From CAZNFR01 sp964572225 (lineage in GTDB: Bacteria; Bacteroidota; Bacteroidia; Bacteroidales; GCA-2748055): DNA of 8,927 nucleotides. Location: positions 1 through 8,927 of the forward strand of contig CAZNFR010000114.1 in assembly GCA_964572225.1 (NCBI GenBank), read 5' to 3'. The notes beneath the pieces were generated by a model, which ran no database searches, had not been told where the DNA came from, and worked only from the letters and a program-made list of their open reading frames with translations. A program made the position numbers and the translations under genes. Below, in pieces: positions 1 to 6,756 of this stretch; within the stretch, counting starts at the first letter, position 1; each line of letters starts with the position of its first letter.

Positions 1-291
1 TCAAGAGAGATTGGAATAAGGAAAGTAATGGGTGCTACCGCCGGCCGGATTGTAAAAATGCTCCTTTTTTCGTATCTCAGTCTGGTCTCTGTTTCGGTAG
101 TTCTTGCAGTGGTAGCCGGCTACTTTTTTGGTTCGAAGTGGCTCGACCGTTTTGTTTACAAGGATGCACTTGATGCTGAAGCCTTCGTGATCGCGGCCCT
201 GATTACCATCACACTAACGGTGGTCACCGTCAGTTATCACGCCCTGAAAGCCTCCATTACCAATCCTGCAAGTGTGCTTAAGGATGAATAG
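1..291 (+). CDS. FtsX/MacB-type ABC transporter permease, C-terminal fragment
   Basis: Frame 1 is open from the first base to TAG at 289-291, giving the last 96 residues of a longer protein whose start lies outside the window. The fragment opens with REIGIRKVMGA, the highly conserved cytoplasmic motif preceding the last two or three membrane segments of FtsX-domain permeases. Two hydrophobic spans follow, about residues 21-44 and 61-80, then a short tail with ALKASITNPASVLKDE, which matches the usual 'A..A...NP...LR.E' ending of Bacteroidota MacB-like permeases (normally near 800 residues). Such permeases sit in the inner membrane and work with a separate ATPase to export or extract lipids, peptides or lipoproteins by mechanotransmission; substrate cannot be told here. 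The ATPase gene is not visible and would be upstream. The family call is firm, the specific role is unknown. Confidence 0.9.
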   Translation, partial: SREIGIRKVMGATAGRIVKMLLFSYLSLVSVSVVLAVVAGYFFGSKWLDRFVYKDALDAEAFVIAALITITLTVVTVSYHALKASITNPASVLKDE

Positions 292-294
292 GAA

Positions 295-1755
295 TTATTC
301 CGCAGGTTTCAGCTTATAAACTCTAACCCAATCGATAATCATCCGGGATGGAATACCGGATTGGCTGGTGAAGTCTTTAAGACTGGCATTGAAGATCATA
401 TACATATTCTCGGCAGGAACTCCCTGAGTCTGAGTTTTAAATTCCACATCGTTGATTTTCCAAACCAGTTTCCCGGGGCTCCATTCCATGGAATAAATAA
501 AGAAATCTTTGGTATATTTTGATCCGGGAGCCGAGGTTTTTGCCTTATGTATCCCCTCAGAGCTTCCGTTTTTCCAAAAGTTACCGGATTGTATCCTTTT
601 CTTTTCAAACCTTACAATATCAATATGGGGTAACATGGTGTCCGACATCAGGGAGAAAGACTGGCTCACCTCCGAAGAAGCCAGACGGATCTTGGCTTTG
701 AAAAGGCCATAAGCCTGATTAAAAGATTTGGCCGTATTGATCAGACCCGAGGTAAATTCCATCTCCTTCTCAAAGAAACCCGTAACCGGATTCCAAACCA
801 GGCTTTTTAACGCTTCCTTCTTTGTGATGATATTCAATCTGCCGTCATTTAATTCGAAATTTTCCTTATCCGTAAAGGCGCTCAAATCATCCTGAAGGGA
901 GTAGGATTTTCCCAGAAGTTGATCCCCATAAAAATAACGACTCAGCCATTTGTCGTTTTTCAAGCCATCCTTAAAATCTTCCTCGAAAACCAACTCCCAT
1001 TTTTCAATTTCACGGAAGGGATATTTTTTTTGGGTTTTAAAGAACCACTTTAACTTTTCAGAGTTCTTAAGCTCCTTGTAATCAACTTCTTTTTTATAAA
1101 GATCCGACAGTTCATATTTCTTTTTGGAGGAAAGGTTCATGTATTCCTTAACTTCCTTAAGCTTTTGTGAATTCACGAATTCCTTGAGCTCCTTGTACCT
1201 CTTCAGTTCGTCTGATCCTTCAATCCGAAGAAACTCCTTGTAGGATTGGGAATTTTCAAATTTCAGATTTTTCTTTATCTGAGGACTCTTACGCAATGCG
1301 TTATATTCCCTTTCTTTTGCGGCCTCATCCGATTTCCTGAATTCTTTGGGCGATAGATTGGCTTTGGCTTTGCTTAAGGCATCGGATTTAACAAAAGTCT
1401 CCAGTTCCCTCAGCCTTTTGAGGGTGTCGGAATCTTGAAAGGACTGAAAATTAGAAAGGGCAGTCGAATCTTTTACTTTAAAGTAATTACGGATGGGTGC
1501 TGATCTTTCCAGCTTCCGGTATTCCTGCTCTTTTCTGTATTCCTCTGTATTCTTGTATTTCTGAGAAAGAATTTCTTTTTTTCGAATGTCAAATTCGGGT
1601 GAATTGACTTCTTTTTCCAGTTCATTGAAACGTTTCAATTCATCGGAATTCTCGTACTCTTTGAATTCCTTGAATTCCCTGCGCAGGTTATCATCCGCTT
1701 CTTCAATTTTGGAGGTCGAAGGGATGAAACCAAGCAAAAATCTGATTCCGGCCAT
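295..1755 (-). CDS. Helical-repeat protein with GH16-like (concanavalin-fold) C-terminal domain, probably catalytically inactive
   Basis: A 486-residue protein is read from ATG at 1755. A TTG 39 nt further up would add 13 residues, but the ATG start gives MAGIRFLLGFIP, which fits the N-terminus I remember for relatives. Residues about 28-246 are very rich in Lys, Glu, Ser and Tyr and form three tandem units of 72-75 residues, probably helical. Residues about 253-486 look like a GH16 beta-jelly-roll: WELVFEEDF start, TSGLINTAKSF, YGLFKAKIRL, and the terminal IDWVRVYK. In active GH16 enzymes the core motif is ExDxxE (EIDIME type); here it reads HIDIVR, so nucleophile is His377 and acid/base is Arg382, only Asp379 remaining. 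The WPAFWLLG-like segment before it is also degenerate (SFSLMS). No signal peptide is evident, unlike typical secreted GH16 enzymes. A binding or structural role is my inference; annotation pipelines will probably call it 'family 16 glycosylhydrolase'. It converges with the permease gene with a 3-nt gap. Confidence 0.85.
   Translation of the reverse strand: MAGIRFLLGFIPSTSKIEEADDNLRREFKEFKEYENSDELKRFNELEKEVNSPEFDIRKKEILSQKYKNTEEYRKEQEYRKLERSAPIRNYFKVKDSTALSNFQSFQDSDTLKRLRELETFVKSDALSKAKANLSPKEFRKSDEAAKEREYNALRKSPQIKKNLKFENSQSYKEFLRIEGSDELKRYKELKEFVNSQKLKEVKEYMNLSSKKKYELSDLYKKEVDYKELKNSEKLKWFFKTQKKYPFREIEKWELVFEEDFKDGLKNDKWLSRYFYGDQLLGKSYSLQDDLSAFTDKENFELNDGRLNIITKKEALKSLVWNPVTGFFEKEMEFTSGLINTAKSFNQAYGLFKAKIRLASSEVSQSFSLMSDTMLPHIDIVRFEKKRIQSGNFWKNGSSEGIHKAKTSAPGSKYTKDFFIYSMEWSPGKLVWKINDVEFKTQTQGVPAENMYMIFNASLKDFTSQSGIPSRMIIDWVRVYKLKPAE
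1018..1674 (-). repeat. Three tandem 72-75-residue coding repeats in the GH16-like protein
   Basis: Units lie at about 1459-1674, 1243-1458 and 1018-1242 in reading order. Each carries a core of the form [ND/G]-S-D-x-L-K-R-x-x-E-L-x-x-x-V-x-S: NSDELKRFNELEKEVNS, DSDTLKRLRELETFVKS and GSDELKRYKELKEFVNS. The cores are exactly 72 residues apart. The third unit has about three extra residues before its second half. Each unit also holds a second, weaker copy of the same pattern about 33 residues after the first (for example NTEEYRKEQEYRKLERS), so the basic element is a 33-39-residue sub-repeat. The DNA copies are diverged; the repeat is seen at protein level. Confidence 0.8.
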
Positions 1756-1880
1756 GGGTTTGTTGTTAGGGTATATTCTTAAGTGAAAACGCAATATTTA
1801 TCAAAAAGTTACCTCTAAAGATACAAAATTTAAAGGCTGCCGCTTACTCCTGAATGGGCGATCTTACCGATTCATTTTTT

Positions 1881-2660
1881 CTATTGAGCGATAAATTGAT
1901 AGGTAATGATCGCTTCATGATTTTTAGGTGCATTCAGGTCCCCCCGGAAAACTGTCCGCGAAGCATACCTTTCTGCCACTTCAGCAAGGCATTCCGGATC
2001 CTCGGATGCACTGGTCACCGTGGCTTTGGTAGAAGTAACCGTTCCCGAGTTATTAACGATTATCCGAACTTCTACCTTTCCATGACCCTTGCACTTGTAT
2101 ACAGGGATTGGTAAATGAACCGTGCTTCGGGTCAGGGGTTCATCCAGAAACCGATAGCTAATATTGGTGGGTCCGCTAAACTCCGGCTTATCCTCTTCTT
2201 TGACCGGTTCTTCTTTTACGGGAACCATTTCACCCTTATCAATGATGTCCTTCAATTCTTCCTGCTGGCGAAGCCAGTCATCCGATCTTTCCGATTCAAG
2301 CTCGCTTTCAATTTCCTCCACATATTTTTCTGTACTGATCTCTTCCTCAAGTCTGGACATATTGACTGCCCTGTTACTCTCCTGTATCTGCTGCTCAAGC
2401 AGTTGTTCGAACCTTTCCCTTCGTTCTTCTTCCAGTTTCTCTTCCTCAGTGGGTTCAGGCTCCTCTTTGGGATATTCAAAAACAATGTCGAGTTCACTGA
2501 TCTTTTGATATCGATTGATTTCCATGGACAGGAAAACAATGAGTAAGAGCATATGAAAAGCCAGGGTTCCCAGGATTCCTGCTTTATGCTCACTAATAAA
2601 GCGCTTCAGTGAGAAAGGCTTTGAGTTAAATTCCTTGAATATGTTGTCCGGACTGTCCAT
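1881..2660 (-). CDS. TonB-like inner-membrane protein with acidic coiled-coil spacer
   Basis: A 259-residue protein starts at ATG 2660 and stops at TAG 1881. It has a short cytoplasmic N-terminus, one membrane span at about residues 27-46 (AGILGTLAFHMLLLIVFLSM), a long Glu/Arg/Lys-rich stretch at about 62-160 likely to form a coiled coil, and a C-terminal alpha/beta domain at about 180-259. That domain has the look of the TonB C-terminal fold: GKVEVRIIVNNSGTVTSTKA, then a helix with DPECLAEVAERYASRTVF, then ITYQFIAQ. Two cysteines, Cys190 and Cys224, are the only ones and flank the domain core; a periplasmic disulfide is plausible. Classical TonB has a Pro-rich linker that spans the periplasm, while here the linker is acidic with few prolines. 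No exbB or exbD is adjacent. It is likely to be labelled 'energy transducer TonB' by homology, but coupling to the proton motive force is not shown. It lies 56 nt downstream of the protease-barrel gene, in the same direction. Confidence 0.75.
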   Translation of the reverse strand: MDSPDNIFKEFNSKPFSLKRFISEHKAGILGTLAFHMLLLIVFLSMEINRYQKISELDIVFEYPKEEPEPTEEEKLEEERRERFEQLLEQQIQESNRAVNMSRLEEEISTEKYVEEIESELESERSDDWLRQQEELKDIIDKGEMVPVKEEPVKEEDKPEFSGPTNISYRFLDEPLTRSTVHLPIPVYKCKGHGKVEVRIIVNNSGTVTSTKATVTSASEDPECLAEVAERYASRTVFRGDLNAPKNHEAIITYQFIAQ

Positions 2661-2673
2661 GACTTGATAAACG

Positions 2674-2681
2674 CAAAAATA
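2674..2681 (-). promoter_or_regulatory. Candidate Bacteroidota -7 box upstream of the TonB-like gene
   Basis: On the minus strand the bases read TATTTTTG followed by C, an exact match to the Bacteroidota sigma-ABfr -7 consensus TAnnTTTG. It lies 13 nt before the ATG at 2660, so the leader would be very short. No clear TTG/TTTG -33 element is found 19-21 nt upstream, so the gene might instead be read through from the upstream gene. Confidence 0.35.
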
Positions 2682-2716
2682 ATACGATTCTGGCAGGGAC
2701 TTAGTATTTTCTTCCC

Positions 2717-5575
2717 CTAAAAACGATTGAGGTAAATGTTGAGGAGGGGTTCAACGGAATAATTTCCGGAGTCATAGAGATAGGAAAATCGTAACCCGGT
2801 TGATATCGGGAATAACAATCGAAACAAATGATAATCAAAATAGAGCTCGGCGCCCAGGGAATGAAAACTTGCTGAAGTGAGTCTTTGATTTTCGGAGAGC
2901 AACACATTAAAATCTTCCCCCTTAACGTAGTCCGAAAAGAAAGAAGCCCTTATTCTTTTCAGATAGAAAACAGGATCGATCCTTAGATCAGGGTGCGCCA
3001 CCGGAAAAACATAATCAAAACTGTACCTTGTCAGTCTGTCTGCGATCAAGGGATCATACCCTCTGGGAAAACCGATCTGGTTGCTGAAGTAATACCTTAC
3101 GGGGTTTTGCTTTTGGGTTTCAATCAGGATCCTTAGGCCCTGGTTCCTGATCAGTCCCGGCACATAAAAAATTGTTCTGAAGGACTGAATATTCCCAAAC
3201 TGCTCATCTTCGAAGGGAGTCATCCTTGCTCTGTAATCCATGATAAGACCCCACCTCGGTTGCAGATCCCTGAGGGCCGTTCGTTGGTAACTGTAGAAAT
3301 ACCCAGAGGTGGTTAAATAGGTCATTCCTCTTTTATAGCGGTTTTCCGAAGGAGAGAAAAAATATTCGCTGTTATAGGAAAGTCTGAGTGATGGCTGAAA
3401 TCCGGTTATCCACCTGCTGGATGTCAGATTAAAGGGGATCCAGCTGCCGAAACTGAAGGAGGAATTCGGACTTACTTCCCCCGGGGTTTCTTCTGCGAAG
3501 GTATTGATAACCGGGCTCCCGCCATAATCGTACCTAAAATCCAGAACTGGCCACCATCCCCTGTAAGTAAAACCCGCATGAAAAAGATGATCACCCTGAT
3601 CGTATTCATACCCCAACTGGGAGAAGGCAGTGGAAAGAAGATTTTGGGACAGAAGACTGATGCCCGGATTAACACGGGGATCTGCAAGCTCAGGGTCAAA
3701 ATAATCCAGATACCAGGGAGCCCAACTATGAATATGAAAAAGATTTTTCAGCTTTGAATAGTTTTCGGGTTCGGTCTTCAGATCGGGAGTGAAATTTAAC
3801 CTTTCCGGAGTTTGAGGATCTGCATCTCCATACCGAAAAAACGGCTGTTCCTTTACATCTCCGTCAAGGGAATGAGGCAGCAACCCGTCAAGATCGAGGG
3901 TATCCAGGATTACATTAAAGCCAAACTGACTGAAATCGGACCAGGCAATAATGTTTCCCTGGCTATTGACTGCGGGTTCGAACGCCCCGTATTTGCTGTA
4001 GCTTATTTTTTTTATTTCTGCTGAACGAAGATCATACGCATAAATATCATCCACCCCCTCATAGGTAGCATTGAAGATCAAATAATCCCCTGCCGAAACA
4101 GGATGGGTAATTTCATAAGGCCCCAACCATAAAAGTTCCTCCCATCGATCTTCACTTCGATCGAACTGCAAAAGGCTTTTTCCCCTGCTATCCAGTCCGA
4201 CCGAAACAATCCTGTCGGTTCCATCCAACCACTCGGGTTCCAATAGTTGAACATTACCGGGTGAAGGAGTCCGTGCCAATACCCCTCCATCAAGAGCGGA
4301 AATAAAAATCAGATTGAAATGATTATCCGGGGTTGTTTCCACTGCCACCAGAGTATCCCCGCTTCCGGACCAGGCCGGGGAGGAATAACGCTTTTGCCAG
4401 TGAAGAATACGTGTCTGCCCTGTCCCCACAGTATGCTCCTTCAATACCGAAGAGGTTTTGTTAGACCAGCGTATATCCGGCATAAGTTCATCCCAGATTA
4501 TTTTATCGCCCTGAAGGTCAATCCTTCCGGAATTCATAAAGCCAGGGATTGCTAATATCTTTTCTTTTCCTGAAGGCTCAATTAATACAATCCGGTCAAT
4601 AATGCTCAGACCGCTTTTTACTGCAATGATCATGGAATCCTTATAGATCTGAGGGTGATGGTAAGAGGTGAATCCCCGTACCGCAGGAAAATTAAGGGAT
4701 TCTTTTTTTTCATAACCCCTCATTTCCAAGGCATTGCTCCAGTGAACCTTTAGGTAATCCATGGTTTCCCGGTAAAGAGCCTGCTTCTTCGAGCCTGTGT
4801 GTTTTTTCAGATAAAATCCCAATGGATCAATCTGCCAGGGTTTTCTCCCAATGGTTTCAAAAGCCAGGCTCCAAAAATCCTCCCCGTATTGCTGAACTCC
4901 GAAGCTTACCATCTGATACCCGTATTGGTAATAATTAGGGACATAATGACGATAGGATCCCAAATATGATTTCGTATAGGAAAAGTACCGGTCATTTTCC
5001 AGGAGATTGGCTTTGATGCCCATTTCAAAGGAAGGTAGTCTGCCCCTGCCGGATTCCGATAGTTGAGTTTCTGCAAAGACGGCATCCCCTTCGAGCAACC
5101 AAAAAGGACTCATTCCTGCCGCAGGTCCAATTCCCTGTTCACCAATTAGGGTCGTTAATACTTTTGTAATTCCGGAATTTAGCCGGTCCACCTGAAGTAC
5201 ATGGCGAAATTCATGAATAGCAAGCAATTCAAGCCATTCCTGGGAATTGGAATTTACATCAGGATGGGTGTAGATCTCCATTCTTTTTGGAGCCCAGGTT
5301 ACAAATCCATTTGACCGCACGGTCTGATTGTGAAGAATGACCGGGATCTTGGTAGGCTCATGCGAAAAATCAGGGCTTTGAAGAAAATAGTTCTTCTCCA
5401 GGAGAATAAGAAAGCGCCTGGCAATATCGGGAATTTCCTCAGGATAAATTACGGTAAAATTCGGGGATTCTATCTTATCCCACTTTATGGATGAGGGCGG
5501 CTGTCCATTGTCATAAAACTGAGCAATTGAAGGCCTGAAAAGCAACACCAATATGATCAACGGAATAAACCTCAT
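2717..5575 (-). CDS. Secreted HExxH metallopeptidase-like / TolB-like propeller / outer-membrane beta-barrel protein
   Basis: A 952-residue protein starts at ATG 5575. A signal peptide is clear: hydrophobic MRFIPLIILVLLF with likely cleavage after SIA at residue 18. Residues about 33-280 form a gluzincin-like peptidase domain: zinc motif HEFRH at 121-125 and the probable third ligand Glu162 in WLLEGDAVFAE, 37 residues later. Residues about 300-580 contain roughly six TolB/PD40-like propeller blades, for example SSPAWSGSGDTLVAV (398-412), LEPEWLDGTDRIVSV (445-459) and AFEPAVNSQGNIIAW (531-545). Residues about 610-952 are alternating, Tyr/Phe/Arg-rich strands ending in a terminal Phe (NIYLNRF), as expected for a BAM-assembled outer-membrane barrel. 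PRGYD at 837-841, followed by YVFPVA and FFSDY, recalls the Omp85/D15 barrel. Expected location is the outer membrane; side, substrate and cleavage activity are unknown. Automatic annotation may show only 'hypothetical protein' or 'TolB-like'. It lies 69 nt downstream of carA. Confidence 0.8.
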   Translation of the reverse strand: MRFIPLIILVLLFRPSIAQFYDNGQPPSSIKWDKIESPNFTVIYPEEIPDIARRFLILLEKNYFLQSPDFSHEPTKIPVILHNQTVRSNGFVTWAPKRMEIYTHPDVNSNSQEWLELLAIHEFRHVLQVDRLNSGITKVLTTLIGEQGIGPAAGMSPFWLLEGDAVFAETQLSESGRGRLPSFEMGIKANLLENDRYFSYTKSYLGSYRHYVPNYYQYGYQMVSFGVQQYGEDFWSLAFETIGRKPWQIDPLGFYLKKHTGSKKQALYRETMDYLKVHWSNALEMRGYEKKESLNFPAVRGFTSYHHPQIYKDSMIIAVKSGLSIIDRIVLIEPSGKEKILAIPGFMNSGRIDLQGDKIIWDELMPDIRWSNKTSSVLKEHTVGTGQTRILHWQKRYSSPAWSGSGDTLVAVETTPDNHFNLIFISALDGGVLARTPSPGNVQLLEPEWLDGTDRIVSVGLDSRGKSLLQFDRSEDRWEELLWLGPYEITHPVSAGDYLIFNATYEGVDDIYAYDLRSAEIKKISYSKYGAFEPAVNSQGNIIAWSDFSQFGFNVILDTLDLDGLLPHSLDGDVKEQPFFRYGDADPQTPERLNFTPDLKTEPENYSKLKNLFHIHSWAPWYLDYFDPELADPRVNPGISLLSQNLLSTAFSQLGYEYDQGDHLFHAGFTYRGWWPVLDFRYDYGGSPVINTFAEETPGEVSPNSSFSFGSWIPFNLTSSRWITGFQPSLRLSYNSEYFFSPSENRYKRGMTYLTTSGYFYSYQRTALRDLQPRWGLIMDYRARMTPFEDEQFGNIQSFRTIFYVPGLIRNQGLRILIETQKQNPVRYYFSNQIGFPRGYDPLIADRLTRYSFDYVFPVAHPDLRIDPVFYLKRIRASFFSDYVKGEDFNVLLSENQRLTSASFHSLGAELYFDYHLFRLLFPISTGLRFSYLYDSGNYSVEPLLNIYLNRF

Positions 5576-5644
5576 AATAGTTCAATAACCGTTCTTCAGC
5601 CTTATTTGTTTATAATATGGGTCCTGGTTCCGGGAAAACCAGAT

Positions 5645-6733
5645 TTAATCCTGCGATACGGCCTCTCCCTTATATTCTTTGATCCTGTCGATAAATTCAT
5701 CAAAGAGGTATGCTGTATCTGTTGGTCCACCCGAGGCTTCCGGGTGAAACTGAGTGGAGAAGAAAGGCTTTTCCACATGAATCATTCCCTCGTTGGTCTG
5801 GTCGTTCAGATTTACAAAAAGTGGCTTCCAACTCTTGGGAAGACTGTTGTTGTTGATCGCAAAACCATGATTCTGAGAGGTAATGTATGCCTGTTTGGTC
5901 TGAACATTAATGACCGGTTGATTATGACTGCGATGACCATATTTGAGTTTATAGGTATCGGCACCTGCTGCAAGTCCCATTAATTGATTTCCCAGGCAAA
6001 TTCCAAAAATGGGTTTATCGGTTTCATAAGCCCGGATCAGGTTTTTGATGGTGATATCACATTTTTTAGGATCGCCCGGTCCATTGGATATAAACAATCC
6101 GTCGTAATCTTCATTCAGAAAATCATGGTCCCAGGGTACACGAATCACCGTGGTATCGCGCTCCAAAAGGTAACGAATAATATTGTACTTTACACCGCAA
6201 TCAATTAACAGGATCCGGTATTTTCCTTTTCCGTAAACTTCCCTTTTCCCAATGCTTACCTGTGCAACCAGATTGTCCTGATTGGGGTCATAAGATTCCA
6301 CCTGCTCATCTTCATGAATAATTTTGCCAAGCATGGACCCCTTTTCCCTCAAAATTTTGGTGAGCTTACGGGTATCAATATTGTAAATTCCGGGTATATT
6401 ATGCTCCTTCAGCCAGTCACCCAGACTCTTTCCTGCATTCCAGTGAGAATAATCCTCGCTGTAGTCAGAAATCACCAATCCGGAAATATGTAAGGTGGAA
6501 GATTCGAAAAACTTAAGCAATTTGTTTTCTTCATCTGAATTGGGAACCCCGTAATTCCCTACAATAGGATAGGTAAGCACCAGTATTTGTCCTTTGTAGG
6601 AAGGATCCGTCAGACTTTCAGGATAACCGGTCATGGCGGTATTGAACACTACTTCACCGGCAATGGATGTATCTGCCCCAAAAGGAGTCCCTTCCAGTAG
6701 GGTTCCGTCTTCCAGTAAAAGTTTTCTCTCCAT
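5645..6733 (-). CDS. carA: Carbamoyl-phosphate synthase small (glutaminase) subunit
   Basis: A 362-residue protein of normal CarA length starts at ATG 6733. It hydrolyses glutamine and passes ammonia to the large subunit CarB, making carbamoyl phosphate for pyrimidines and arginine in the cytosol. The N-terminal CPSase domain shows LLLEDGTLLEGTPFG, GEVVFNTAMTGYPESLTDPSY and GNYGVPN, and then NIDTRKLTKILREKGSM. The C-terminal class I glutamine amidotransferase has SNGPGDP (216-222), the nucleophile elbow FGICLGNQLMGL with Cys246, GHRSHNQPV, and FHPEASGGP with His330 and Glu332 completing the triad, so the enzyme looks intact. It follows the thioredoxin-like gene by 23 nt and is probably co-transcribed with it. 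No carB is present in the window, so the partner must be encoded elsewhere. Confidence 0.97.
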   Translation of the reverse strand: MERKLLLEDGTLLEGTPFGADTSIAGEVVFNTAMTGYPESLTDPSYKGQILVLTYPIVGNYGVPNSDEENKLLKFFESSTLHISGLVISDYSEDYSHWNAGKSLGDWLKEHNIPGIYNIDTRKLTKILREKGSMLGKIIHEDEQVESYDPNQDNLVAQVSIGKREVYGKGKYRILLIDCGVKYNIIRYLLERDTTVIRVPWDHDFLNEDYDGLFISNGPGDPKKCDITIKNLIRAYETDKPIFGICLGNQLMGLAAGADTYKLKYGHRSHNQPVINVQTKQAYITSQNHGFAINNNSLPKSWKPLFVNLNDQTNEGMIHVEKPFFSTQFHPEASGGPTDTAYLFDEFIDRIKEYKGEAVSQD

Positions 6734-6756
6734 AGTAAATCTGCGTTATTATGAAG

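Noticed and set aside
1756..1794. TTG start at 1794 for the GH16-like gene
   Set aside because: The ATG at 1755 is a better start codon and gives an N-terminus resembling remembered relatives; the 13 extra residues show no signal peptide.
1756..1880. Promoter or terminator between the TonB-like gene and the GH16-like gene
   Set aside because: On the minus strand TATCTTTA and TAACTTTT are each one base off the -7 consensus, but neither has a TTG element at the right distance, and no stable stem with a T-tract was found.
2115..2546. Plus-strand open frames of 143 and 114 codons opposite the TonB-like gene
   Set aside because: They are Ser/Phe-rich mirror images of the Glu/Lys-rich coding strand and have no recognisable domain; the minus-strand protein has a clear TM segment and TonB-like domain.
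5624..5642. Hairpin CTGGTT-N7-AACCAG just after the carA stop, considered as a terminator
   Set aside because: The stem is only 6 bp and no T-run follows on either strand, so it is not a convincing intrinsic terminator.
5606..5983. Plus-strand frame of 125 codons over the carA 3' end
   Set aside because: It lies opposite an intact CarA glutaminase domain and has no protein-family features.
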